DNA of 64,000 nt, taken from contig OX439045.1 of the NCBI GenBank assembly GCA_949317995.1, forward strand, positions 3,124,174 to 3,188,173. Direction: 5' to 3'. Position 1 is the stretch's first letter. Each line of letters starts with the position of its first letter. Under the pieces are notes generated by a model. That model was given only the letters and a program-made list of their open reading frames with translations. It was not told where the DNA came from and searched no databases. This DNA comes from Acholoe squamosa. Lineage: Eukaryota; Annelida; Polychaeta; Phyllodocida; Polynoidae. Below are positions 1-9,209 of this stretch, one piece after another. The position numbers and the translations under genes are program-made.

Positions 1-53
1 CCTGCTCCTAGATCTTGAGGGGAGGAGTCGTCTTCATACGAGATGTCGAAAGA

Positions 54-1227
54 TCAGTCCTCATTGGTATAAACTACATCCGAACCCTGATAGGATCCAC
101 CATTCTCATCAGTGTAGGTTCCTAAAGGAACATCTCCGACACTTAATCTCAATTTCTTATCTCCAACCCCATCAGATTTATGTCCAGGTTGATAGATGCC
201 GTCACTGGTAACGTTCACCCTTGCATTATCATTGATGAATGGGTCGTAGTCTGGTAATCTTGGTCTCACCAGGGCTTTCACAGGTGTTGAAGTTGTCATT
301 GGTGCCATGCCTTTGACAAACGTTTGATTGGAAGGTATTACATTCTGTTCCTCGAATTCATCTTAATATGAATCATCTGCGATGTCACAACAGGTAGTTG
401 GAGTGGTATCAGTATGAAAAGAATTTTCCTCATCATCGATATGGAAATTATCATTGTTCGAAATGTCGTCAGTTGTTAGTTGATGTGTTGTGGTCTTCTT
501 CGGTGGTGGCACTGTAGTCTCCAAACCTGTTACATAACAGTCTAGAGCATTCTTTTTCTTTGTTAGCTGAGCTATCTGTAGGCACAGTTCTTGCTGGTGG
601 GTTAACAAGTCTTCATTGTTATCCTTTATTTCCAGCATTAATTGCTCGTTGTCTTCAATCATTGCATTTCAGATCTGTACTAACTTTTCATTTTCAGTTT
701 TCCAAAAGATCGATGTTTTCTCGGATTCTACTTTCTTCGATTAACAATTGGTTGCGCTTATCTTCTTGATCAGCCTCCCATTGTTGGTTATCTTTTGGAT
801 AACTAGATGCTCCTTTTCCAGAGATCTGTTTCTTATTTTTTACATTCTGTTCAAGGTTGTTTAGAGTAAAAAATAGAATCTTTTGTTCGTTTTCGTATTT
901 CTCGCATTGTTTTTCAAGATTTCGTAGGCGCAATACTTTGCATTCAAAATTTTCCCACTTCTTTTGTTGATCGCGTCTCATCATCTCATCTTAGTTGATA
1001 GCTTGCTGTCGCAAGTACTCTTTTGCAGTCAATCCTTGGCCTTGGCTTCCACCTACATCAAATATAGATATACTTAAGCCTTCAAGTGACTTCCTATCTG
1101 TGATCGGTGTAGCTGAAGCAGTACTAGTGGTAGTAGCTACATGTCTTCCAAGCGAAGTGTTCATCATCATGATGGGACTTCGAGTTCTTGGATCCAAAGT
1201 GGTCTGTTGTGCCTGGGTAATTGTCAA
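54..1227 (-). pseudogene. gag: gag-like coiled-coil region, broken
   Basis: The region encodes, in minus-strand order, a Thr/Ser-rich start, a charged Gln/Glu/Lys coiled-coil segment, and a later segment with the motif VTSDGIYQPG. The 29.6-kb element has a counterpart in the same relative place (VTSGIYKKPD after a coiled coil). The function is inferred to be an N-terminal gag or gag-associated product. It is broken by several changes. No capsid or zinc-knuckle part is seen before the window edge. Confidence 0.65.
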
Positions 1228-1461
1228 CTTAGGAGTTTGAAATACGTTTTCTGTTAGGGAATCAGTGAACGTTGTTTAGCCATCTTCGATTTTCGATAGT
1301 AAGGCTTCAGCTTGTATCTACTGTAAATGGTGGCGCCTTCGCTTCAGAACCTAAGTTGCTGAAGTCAGATTGAGTGGAGTCACCACTGTTGAACCCCAAG
1401 TCTCCTTGGGTCGCTCCGTCATGGTTCAGTTCGACCTCCAGGGTCGCGCACTAAAACCAAG

Positions 1462-1478
1462 ACTGGTCATGGCACCAG
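1462..1478 (-). other. Primer-binding site of the left-edge element
   Basis: Minus strand reads CTGGTGCCATGACCAGT directly after the LTR end. It differs by one base from the site in the 29.6-kb element. The tRNA that would match its TGG-initial 3' complement was not identified. Confidence 0.75.
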
Positions 1479-1824
1479 TGTAATGGTTCGAGATTTTACA
1501 TAACTTCGATCTAGTTCAAGAGATGTCAATATCAAGCAAAACCAGACGAGTTAGCTCGGGTTAGTGCAACCGGTACACGTTAATTTGGAGTTTCATATGT
1601 TCGGAGTGGTGCTATGGGTATAGGTCGGTTCTATTCAGGTGTTGTCCTGGCTGCAGCCAGAAACCAACTGAGCTCCCTATGCGGTCCCAGGTAGGGACTG
1701 GAGCAGTGAAGACTAGTGCTGTGACCACCCCATAGTGGCCAGAGATCGAAGCGACCTCTGGTCCTACCGGTGGTAACAGCACCGATCAACCTGCCCTCGC
1801 GAATAGGGAACAAACACTATATAC
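1479..1824 (-). repeat. 5' LTR of the left-edge gypsy element (outer end uncertain)
   Basis: The inner boundary is set by the terminal TTACA (minus strand) directly before the primer site. The outer boundary is a guess based on a TGTATATAG start near 1824; it could lie as far out as about 1950. No second LTR is in the window to confirm it. Confidence 0.5.
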
Positions 1825-2375
1825 AACGCTCCATGAGCCCCTATATGTGCATAACAGGTGTCAGCTGAACTTATCTGCTCTTCTCACTTGATGATATCGT
1901 AAGTGGATAAGGGGTTACGAGGGGGTAAGCTGATATGTTATTGAGACTTGGGGTGTAAGTGGTGTTCTGAGGAGGGAATGGTGTTGTGGGATAAAAAAAA
2001 GGGGCATCCCCACATCAGCGTCATAACCAATCGGATAATCCGGTGGTATGTCCGATTCAGAACCAAGGACGATTATCACACAAAACTTGGGATTTATGTA
2101 AAAAAAGAAGGAAAACTCACCTGTAAAAGTGTCAGTACCCCTCTCAGCCAGTGTAGGATCAAACAGGAAGTTTTTATCCTTTGGTGGTTTGAGAAGAAAG
2201 ATGCGTTTCCTTGGGATCATTTTCTTTATTATTGAGCGTCAAAATGGTGGACTAAAGGTGCGGTCAATAACCAGTCATGGTTGCTGTGAAGAGTTATGAG
2301 CTTTTTGAGAGCTGAAGAAATCTCACCTCATCTAGGTCTAGACATAGCTCAGGTGTATGGACACATGATGCATCT

Positions 2376-2406
2376 ACACACACACACACACATACACACA
2401 CATACA
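2376..2406. repeat. CA/CATA microsatellite
   Basis: A run of about 31 bases of (CA)n with interspersed CATA. The rest of 2235-2780 shows no gene or repeat that can be supported. Confidence 0.85.
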
Positions 2407-2786
2407 GGTATAACCAGCAAATCGGGGACACTGTTGCACACTCCTCCAAAGCAGGGACATTCCTACATTCACCCAGCTTTCACTTAATTCGGGTTCAGTT
2501 TAGAGCACAAGTCCATTTTAGCTCCCATTAAACAGTAAACAGTTATATAGCAAAATATCAAACTGGCCTCTGGTGCTCCCAAGTAGACCAGTATGATGTG
2601 CCTAAACTGAGGACATGGCCAGTGTTTCATAAGCAAAGTGAGGACATTTGTACAATTCAAATAGCTATCTTATGTCTACTCTTCTGATCCTAATCACAAG
2701 AGTATTCAGTCTATTTATGAAGAATAGACTGTTTTTTAATAAGCAAGAAATTTTTACCTACCTATGTAGAAATTGGTGAGTCAAAC

Positions 2787-3160
2787 AATGTGTATGCAAA
2801 CTGAGAACATAATCACACAGTATGTGTATGCAAATAGAGGACTTGATCTTAGATATACTCCACAGAGTGTGTTTGCAAACTGAGGATTTAGCCACACAGA
2901 GTGTGTATGCAAATAGAGGACACACAATATCTGTATGCAAACTTAGGACTTAACTAGACAGTGTGTGTATGCAAATAGAGGACAGACAGTATGTGTATGC
3001 AAACTGAGGACATGGCCACACAGTGTGTGTATGCAAACTGAGGACACACAGTATATGTACGCAAATTGAGGACATGGCCACACAGTATGTGTATGCAAAT
3101 AGAGGACATAAGTACACCATCTGGGCAAATACAGGACCTGGTTAAAGGTAAGGTCCATAA
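2787..3160. repeat. Minisatellite, about 28-34-bp units
   Basis: About ten imperfect copies of a unit built from GTGTATGCAAAYTGAGGACA followed by a variable spacer often ending CCACACAG. Two spacer lengths alternate, so units are about 28 or 34 bp. A single related piece (GAGGACATGGCC) lies outside at about 2612. Minus-strand ORFs over the array are translations of the repeat and are not genes. Confidence 0.85.
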
Positions 3161-3763
3161 AGTGTGTGTGTACAAACTAATACAGTGCACATCTGCAAAT
3201 AGAAAACCAATGTATACATACTCTTAGCAAACCGATGACATATCCAAAATTAGATTTGTGTTGTAGAGGGAATCCTTTTGATAAGGTTTCCCTTGGGCGT
3301 GAGTGGATATAGGAGGAACTGTTCAAGTGACAGTAGAGTTGAAACCTTATGGTAAAAAGATACACAATTCTCAAGAATCCCAATACACTCAGTTAGGTTG
3401 ACCTGCTAGAAAACTTTCAAAGTTTCATAAACATTTAGACTTAATCCAAAGAAAATATGTGTGGAGAGAGCATCAGTTCCCTCAAATACCATGTATTGCC
3501 TGCCAAAATAGGTTCAATTCAACTTTGCTAAAATAAGCATGGAGGTTCACTTGCCTGACTCTGGAATCCTTCTTTTTGAGTCAATTTGAGGCACCTTTGG
3601 GAGGTTTCTGTGCATAAATGTAAACAAACACTAATAAAACAGAGTATTCCATTCCTGGTTAGCAGGATCCATAGTGGGAGGTTATTTGAGATAATCCTGG
3701 ACAGACATTTCTCTCTGCGAGCGTCCACTAGTGCCTTGACTGCTGTTACTATGGCATGCTCCC
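3161..3763. other. No gene seen
   Basis: Mixed-composition sequence between the minisatellite and the transposase remnant. No coding similarity, terminal inverted repeat or RNA gene could be supported. It may include the 5' flank of the DNA transposon. Confidence 0.5.
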
Positions 3764-4919
3764 ATGGCGACAGACAGCCAAAGCACGGGCCTCCAAGCGA
3801 AAGTGGTGAAATTCATGTCTCAGGGCAATTTCAAAGTGAAGGCTGCTGCCCACTTTGGTGTAAATGAGAAACAAGTGCGAGAATGGGTGAAAAAACTGGT
3901 AGGAGTGAAATGATCTTTCAAGAGGGTCATCGTAATGCTGTCTCTGGGAGGTTAGTCCAAGTACAGGCCAAAAGGATTGCTGCAATGGCCAAACTGCCCT
4001 TCAAGCCCTTTAACGGGTGGTTGTACAGGTTTAAAAGGAGAAATGTCTTCAGTACGCATACTCCAACCTCACTTGGGCAGAAGATCCCCCTGATGCTGAG
4101 AAGGTGCTGTCCTTCCAGATATTTTGTCATTGATCTCAGGAAGCAGTAGAACTATGATTTAGCTGACATCTATAATATGGATGAAACCCCTCTCACCCAT
4201 GACCTCCCCCAGACACTGGCCCCTGTTAGAGGCAGGACAGTACTGTTCAAGACCACTGGCAATGGGAAACAAGGCTTCACTGGTATTCTAACTTCCATGA
4301 CAACCCCTGGGACTGGGATAAGATATGGTTGAGCTTCACTCCAGTTGCTGTCATGGAAGTTCAAGGGAAAGGTTACATCAATGAGGAAAAATGCCTAGAT
4401 AGGATACGGAGAACATTTCCCAGGCAATATAGCAAACCCAGTATGGGACTCATGCAGGGTACACCTTACAGAGGCGGTGAGGAGGCCCTCACTAGGAGGA
4501 ATGTCCAGGTTGCAATCATTCCAGGAGGATTGACCCCTCTGCTCCAACCCCTAGATGTGTCCTTGAACAGACCCTTCATGTGCTACATAAGATGGAAATA
4601 GGAAGAATGGATGATGGAGACCCACCCTGTTCTCCCTGACCAAGAGAATCATGAGCCCCCAATGAAGGAAATCCTTGTCAAGTGGCCTCTGGAATCCTGG
4701 GATGCCATCCCTGCACCCATGGTGATAAAGAGCTTCCTCAAGATGAGCCTCAGCAATGCCCTTTATGGGTCCCAGGATGATGAGGTTTGGCTGAACAATG
4801 ATGAGGAAGAGGAGGAGGTCCTCCAAGACCTCGAGAGGGCTACCAATGAGGAGCGGGAGGCCCATGATCCTCCTAAGCTGAACTTCAATTCAATACAACC
4901 CTATAGGCCATTCCTGTGA
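3764..4919 (+). pseudogene. Pogo/Tigger-type DNA transposase, decayed
   Basis: The remnant starts at an ATG in good context (CCCATGG). The first about 45 codons encode a helix-turn-helix of the Brinker/CENP-B type, with FGVNEKQVREWVKK. Further on are a CENP-B-like DNA-binding piece (WLYRFKRRNVF), the first catalytic block (IYNMDET, followed by KTTGNGKQGFTGIL), a second block now out of frame (WDSCRVHLTEA) and the diagnostic PGGLTPLLQPLDVSLNRPF block. An acidic C-terminal tail (DEEEEEVL) ends at 4917-4919. These blocks lie in different frames, with a stop soon after the first domain and frameshifts around the second catalytic Asp, so the transposase is inactive. In intact relatives the protein cuts and pastes TIR-flanked DNA. 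Terminal inverted repeats could not be found. Confidence 0.88.
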
Positions 4920-5425
4920 ACCCTGTGAACATTGACCTTAAGCCGATTGAGCTACCAGTACATTTATGAACATTTGACTTTGATTACCAGTGTATTGTGA
5001 ATGTTTCCCTAGAGTTGATGGGTTTTACCTGTCCATATTGTAAGATGTCATATACGAGGCACCTAAAATAATTACATATATAAATGTATAATGATAATCA
5101 TTCACCACAGTATCAAGCCTTGGTCCACTCCCCTACCTGGAACCCCCCCCCCATGTCCCTCACTTGCATAAGTGGACTGGAGATAGCAGAGAGCTGTTAA
5201 TCTCACATCAGCAAGGTTTGATACTGTGCCCTTGGTTACAGTGGGCCAATCAAGATGATGTAAAACCCATAATTAAGGCATATAACATTGTATTTACCAA
5301 CAAGTTTATTGACATGGTGTGGATGACCAGTAATGAAATTGTGTTATTGATTAGTGTACATTTGATTAAATTAATGAATGAGTTGACATGGTATCAATAC
5401 CTGCAAGGAATTGTCATGGTAGAGT
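4920..5425. other. Flank between transposase remnant and 16-kb element; no gene
   Basis: AT-rich sequence with no convincing coding region. A 112-codon ORF that runs into the LTR has no recognisable family and no supporting context. This stretch probably holds the 3' untranslated end of the pogo-type element. Confidence 0.5.
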
Positions 5426-6765
5426 TTGGCATGATCAAGTTGTCATATGAGAAATATCATATGACTAGTGGTGTATGGAGTAAATACATCAGGCTCATAT
5501 AAAATAGTGTTATTTCCAGTTGTCACTGGTTTATTCAGCTTTAGGCAACATGTAAGAAATATCAATCATACAGTAGTTAGTATGTAGGTAATTTGTACAT
5601 ACAATAAACATACAGTAATTTATAAAGTACAATGTTCAGTTCCACTCCACCTGTGAGGTAACAATAATACAATGTCCAGCATAGTTCTAGGTGGGTTCCC
5701 ACACCTAGCTCCTGGCCTGCTGCTTAGAGGAATAATGTAATAGTGAATAACTTTACCCTCTGGTGGATGTCTTGGGGAAGATAGCCTCTGGCCACTAATG
5801 ATGGAAACCCATGCCTGTCTAGCATAGTTTCACCATAGTGCAGTGGTATAGCAGGTAGCAGGAGATGACTGGAGATGTTACCTCTGGAGTGGTTCTTGGT
5901 GTTCTGTCCTTCTGGAGGTGCAGACAGGCTATTTGTAGCAAATCTTGGAAAAGCACCTCCAGACTGACTGGAGCCAGCAGCATCTGCCTAACTCTACAAT
6001 TGTTTGAGGGGAGTCTTTCATGTGTCACAGGGGGACAAAGGACCCCCATGGGCGCCGCTGTGTCCCCCATTGTCTTGGTCGGTTCTGCAACTTCAGACCC
6101 TCATATCTCGATCGTTTATGCGTTTATAACCACCATTTTGCGCATGCGCGGAGTTGAATATGTCAAGTTTATAATGCCTGTTGGATAGGCGCGTAACTCC
6201 CGCCGGTTTGTCTGTAGGGAACTCGGAGCTCCTTTCAGTCTCCATGGCATAACTTCCTTAATAATGGGAGTTCCGCCTTGATCTTGGGCTCATTTTGACC
6301 GTCTAATTATGGGCTTTTCATAAATGCTTTGATATTTGACCTAGCTTGCTCAGGAGCGACGCTAGAGCGACCGGAAGGTTATGGCGTCGTGCTTATGTAA
6401 CCCATTGTTCAGTCATTAGAGTGCTCAGACACTCATGACGGCGTCAGCGGTGCTCAGGCACCCGTGACGGCCGGTTGCATTCACTTACAAGTTATTAATT
6501 TGTGCATTGAACCATGAGGTCGCACACTGAGACCCTCATTTTTATTATATTGTGCAGTGAACCATTAGGTCGGAGCCTTTGATGTCAGAGAGAGTGTTTG
6601 TAACTGACCTGGCTGGTGTGCAGTGGGGCATGAACGCTCTTATGTAAAGTTTGAGCGCTCTTATAGCTCTTAGAACCAACCTATGTATTAATTTCATAGA
6701 TATTCTTTGATTAATACAATAATATGTTAGAATTTATGGAATAATAAAATGGTATATCATAGAAT
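5426..6765 (-). repeat. 3' LTR of the 16-kb element (1,340 bp)
   Basis: Matches 20,254-21,516 over its whole length in the same orientation. On the minus strand it begins ATTCTATGATATACC and ends CATGCCAA, so the ends are not the usual TG...CA; many errantivirus LTRs also depart from that rule. It contains the same TATAAA (6,123-6,128), NRF1-like palindrome (6,140-6,149) and AATAAA (5,530-5,535). It is 79 bp longer than the 5' LTR around 6,250-6,340. Confidence 0.92.
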
Positions 6766-6780
6766 ACTCCCTCTCCCCCG
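6766..6780 (-). other. Polypurine tract of the 16-kb element
   Basis: Minus strand reads CGGGGGAGAGGGAGT directly upstream of the 3' LTR, as expected for the plus-strand DNA priming site of an LTR element. It sits only at this LTR and not at the other, which confirms orientation. Confidence 0.85.
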
Positions 6781-7079
6781 AGAGAATGCGAAACTCCGTC
6801 ATTTCGCCGAGGGAATGTACAATTTATACAATTTTTACCTTATTTTGGAGTTATATACTGTTTGTAAGAGGATTTGAAGTAATGGGGAGTGCTTCAAATG
6901 CAATTTTTGTGGTAGAGCTTTGTCAGTATAAACAATTTTCTCCTGGGTATAAGTACATTTCCAAGTTTCTATATCTTACCATACCTGAGCTTATTTGCTT
7001 ATGTAACATCAATTTTGGGTACAGTTTTCCATTTTTATGTACAACATACAATTTGGCAAATAGTGTGCCTTTTTGGCAT

Positions 7080-7500
7080 TCAATGTTCAATTTAGCGTGC
7101 AAATTGAACATAAATGACAATTTTAGTGTGCAAATTTACAATTTCGCGTGTAATTGCGTTCAATTGACAATTTCAGTATGCAAATATATAATTTTTTGCG
7201 TACATTTGGCAATTTAAGTGTGCAAATATATAATTTTCGCATATATTTGGCAATTTTTAGTGTGCAAATATATAATTTCGTGTACATTTGGCAATTTTAG
7301 TGTGCAAATATACAATTTCGCGTATATTTGGCAATTCTAGTGTGCAAATATATAATTTCGCGTGTATTTGGCAATTTTTGGTGTACAAATATATAATTTT
7401 TGCGTACATTTGACAGTTTTAGTATGCCAATATATAATTTTGCGTTCAATTGATAGTTTCTGTATGTACATATATAATTTTGCGTACAGCTTGGATACAC
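7080..7500. repeat. AT-rich minisatellite, about 41-bp units
   Basis: About ten degenerate copies of a unit containing TGTGCAAATATATAATTT, CGCGT and ATTTGGCAATTTT. It lies inside the 16-kb element between its 3' LTR and the antisense ORF. The preceding 6,781-7,080 is AT-rich without genes. Confidence 0.85.
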
Positions 7501-7539
7501 ATAGAAATGTTGATTTTCTAAAAATCTGACTTCAGTGTA

Positions 7540-7790
7540 TGAATTGGGTACAGACATACAGTATAATGTGCAACATACAATTCAAATGTAAATTGGATAC
7601 AACTTACAGTCTAGTGTGCAAACATACAATTTTTGTGTGCAAATTGGGTACAAGCGTACAATCTGGTGTGCAAACATACAATTTTAGTGTGCAAATTGGG
7701 TACAAGCGTACAATCTGGTGTGCAAACATACAATTTTAGTGTGCAAATTGGGTACAAACGTACAATCTAGTTTACACTATACAATTTTTT
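7540..7790. repeat. Minisatellite, 52-bp units
   Basis: Four to five copies of a unit with CAAATTGGGTACAAGCGTAC then AATCTGGTGTGCAAACATAC; the last copies are nearly identical. It is related in wording to the adjacent 41-bp array (GTGTGCAAA, ACAATTTTAGTGTG), so one may have grown out of the other. An ORF across it is a translation of the repeat. Confidence 0.85.
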
Positions 7791-8580
7791 TGGGATTTGA
7801 GACAAATTTTTCCGAGGGCCGGAAAAACAAAGTACTTCATGTACAATAGGCTTGTTTGTCTCTGAGTTACTCATTGATTTTGCTATATGGGTGTATTAAT
7901 TGGCAATTTCGGCAGTGGGCCGCTGCTTAATTGACTTTTCCCCTAGCCTTTTGAGTATGTGTCCCTGAAAGAGATTTATTTGGTGAGTATCTTAAGTAAA
8001 CATGTTTTATGTCAACAATTTTCTCAACAATTTTTTTTTTTTTTTTTTTTCATTCATTTTTCCAACAATTTTCTTGGATACCTAAAGTGTGTTACTTTAA
8101 GTAAACCTTGGCATAGTATACAAGTGCTAGTGGGTACAAAAACTGTCTTAGTTATCTACCTGCATTCATGTATATTTGTGTTGGATCTGTACAATTTACA
8201 ATTTTTAAATTGCAATTTCGCAATTTTGCGCGTATATGCGCGCATTAATCATCGATTTTTGTGAGAATACCATAGATTTTCATATTATACATCAACAAGT
8301 GGCTGTGTATTTTTTCTAAAAATTTTCCTAATACTTTGATAATTTCATTGACAGTGGAGGTGTGTCAGGAGTGAGATGTGAGTCTCCTCCCTGGTGTGCT
8401 CATGTAGTGGTGGCACTTGAGGTGTTAGGTGCCAGATTCTGGCATGTGTCTGTGGCAGTGCCTAGCTTGGTGTCAGTGGACAGTTCAGGGTGGGGGGGGG
8501 GGTGTGTGTGTGTCCATTTAAGGAGTGTGTGGCTGGTATTGGAGTATCAGTTCCTCTCTGGAAATCACTGCTGTAGTACC
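7791..8580. other. Upstream region of the antisense ORF; no gene
   Basis: AT-rich sequence with a poly-T run near 8,031-8,050, changing to GT-rich sequence after 8,340 (a G run followed by GTGTGTGTG near 8,490-8,510). The reading frame of the downstream ORF stays open back to 8,362, but no convincing coding signal is seen before 8,581. It would hold the antisense promoter if there is one. Confidence 0.45.
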
Positions 8581-9060
8581 ATGGCCCATCTACAAGCTCT
8601 CTTTGCTTTGCCTGTCCCCCAGGTGATGGAGGTGGGGAGTCCAGTTAGGGCCCTGGTTGAGTCTTACCAGACCATCCATTATGGGTACATAGTGAGGAAT
8701 TTCAAGGAGATCATTGAGCATGGTGATGTGATGGTCTGTAATTACTCCTGTCACTATTTCTTAGGCTCAGCCTTGCGTCGGGGGGCCACTGTGGCTCTTC
8801 TGACTAGGGCCTTGGGTAATATGGGTTTCTGGCCCATGGACTATAACTTAGGGCCGCGGGAGCGAGTGCTATGGGATTATCTGTTGGCGGCGTCCCTCCT
8901 CGATCTTGCGGCATCCGGGGATCCATCCACGGCTGCCGAGTATGGACTGGGGATGCTGGAGGCCCGGCTCGTTGAGTGGGAGCAGGATCACGGCCATATG
9001 TATGGCTCGGACTCGGACTCGGACTCTCCCATTGATGTTGAACCCGAGGATCTGTGGTAG
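8581..9060 (+). CDS. Orphan 159-aa ORF, antisense inside the 16-kb element
   Basis: I do not recognise this protein. The ORF is open from 8,362, but the ATG at 8,581 lies in a strong start context (TACCATGG) and the composition becomes GC-rich and coding-like there, so I prefer that start. The product is mostly helical in appearance (MAHLQALFALPVPQV at the start, LWDYLLAASLLDLAASG in the middle). It ends in an acidic tail with a GSDSDSDS stretch and a final DLW. There is no signal peptide or membrane segment. It lies between env and the 3' LTR, on the opposite strand to gag-pro-pol-env. That place recalls the antisense genes of deltaretroviruses, although no sequence similarity to those is claimed. 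A histone-type hairpin lies 47 bases after the stop. It could be an accessory gene of the element, a captured host gene, or chance. Confidence 0.6.
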   Translation: MAHLQALFALPVPQVMEVGSPVRALVESYQTIHYGYIVRNFKEIIEHGDVMVCNYSCHYFLGSALRRGATVALLTRALGNMGFWPMDYNLGPRERVLWDYLLAASLLDLAASGDPSTAAEYGLGMLEARLVEWEQDHGHMYGSDSDSDSPIDVEPEDLW

Positions 9061-9107
9061 GATCCCGACTGACTGAAACCTAGGGTGTAAAAACCCGCCA
9101 TCCCAAA

Positions 9108-9123
9108 GGCCCTTTTCAGGGCC
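9108..9123 (+). promoter_or_regulatory. Histone-mRNA-type 3' stem-loop
   Basis: The plus strand reads GGCCCTTTTCAGGGCC: a perfect 6-bp stem (GGCCCT/AGGGCC) with a TTTC loop, preceded by CCAAA. This fits the metazoan replication-dependent histone 3' element (GGYYYU, UHHU-type loop, ARRRCC, A-rich 5' flank), which binds SLBP. A purine-rich CCGAAAAG lies 11 bases downstream, where the U7-pairing element would be; that match is weak. On the other strand the same hairpin has a GAAA (GNRA-class) tetraloop, so a role in the element's sense RNA is an alternative. Confidence 0.55.
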
Positions 9124-9209
9124 GGCAAATTGTCCGAAAAGTTCTGAATACTGTCTCTGATGTGTTGTCTCCTGGTGGTGGACTGGGGGCAGCCTAGGCT
9201 GTGGGCAGT

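Larger units (their letters stand above)
1..1900 (-). mobile_element. 5' part of a Ty3/gypsy LTR element, cut by window edge
   Basis: Read on the minus strand, this stretch runs from an LTR through a primer-binding site into a coiled-coil gag-like coding region that continues off the left edge. The assignment rests on two matches to the well-preserved element at 29.6-42.5 kb. The primer site is nearly the same, directly after an LTR ending in TTACA. The gag-like product has the same layout, a long charged coiled coil followed by a segment containing VTSGIY/VTSDGIY. The coding region is broken by several changes, so this is a fossil copy. It is more diverged than the 29.6-kb copy. The outer LTR end is not resolved; protease, RT and integrase would lie outside the window. 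Confidence 0.8.

Noticed and set aside
1915-2235. Overlapping ORFs of about 95-100 codons on both strands
   Set aside because: They mirror each other over the same bases, have no recognisable family and no coding bias; at most part of the LTR flank.
5164-5502. 112-codon plus-strand ORF
   Set aside because: It runs across the boundary of the 16-kb element's LTR, so it cannot be an old gene, and it has no family.
5865-6188. 107-codon plus-strand ORF in the 3' LTR, repeated at 20.7-21.0 kb
   Set aside because: It is the reverse of the LTR leader ORF and lacks the promoter and splice signals that the minus strand has; the minus-strand reading is preferred.
7539-7739. 66-codon ORF
   Set aside because: It is a translation of the 52-bp minisatellite.
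8362-8580. Upstream extension of the antisense ORF
   Set aside because: GT-rich low-complexity sequence with a poor start context; the ATG at 8,581 is better supported.
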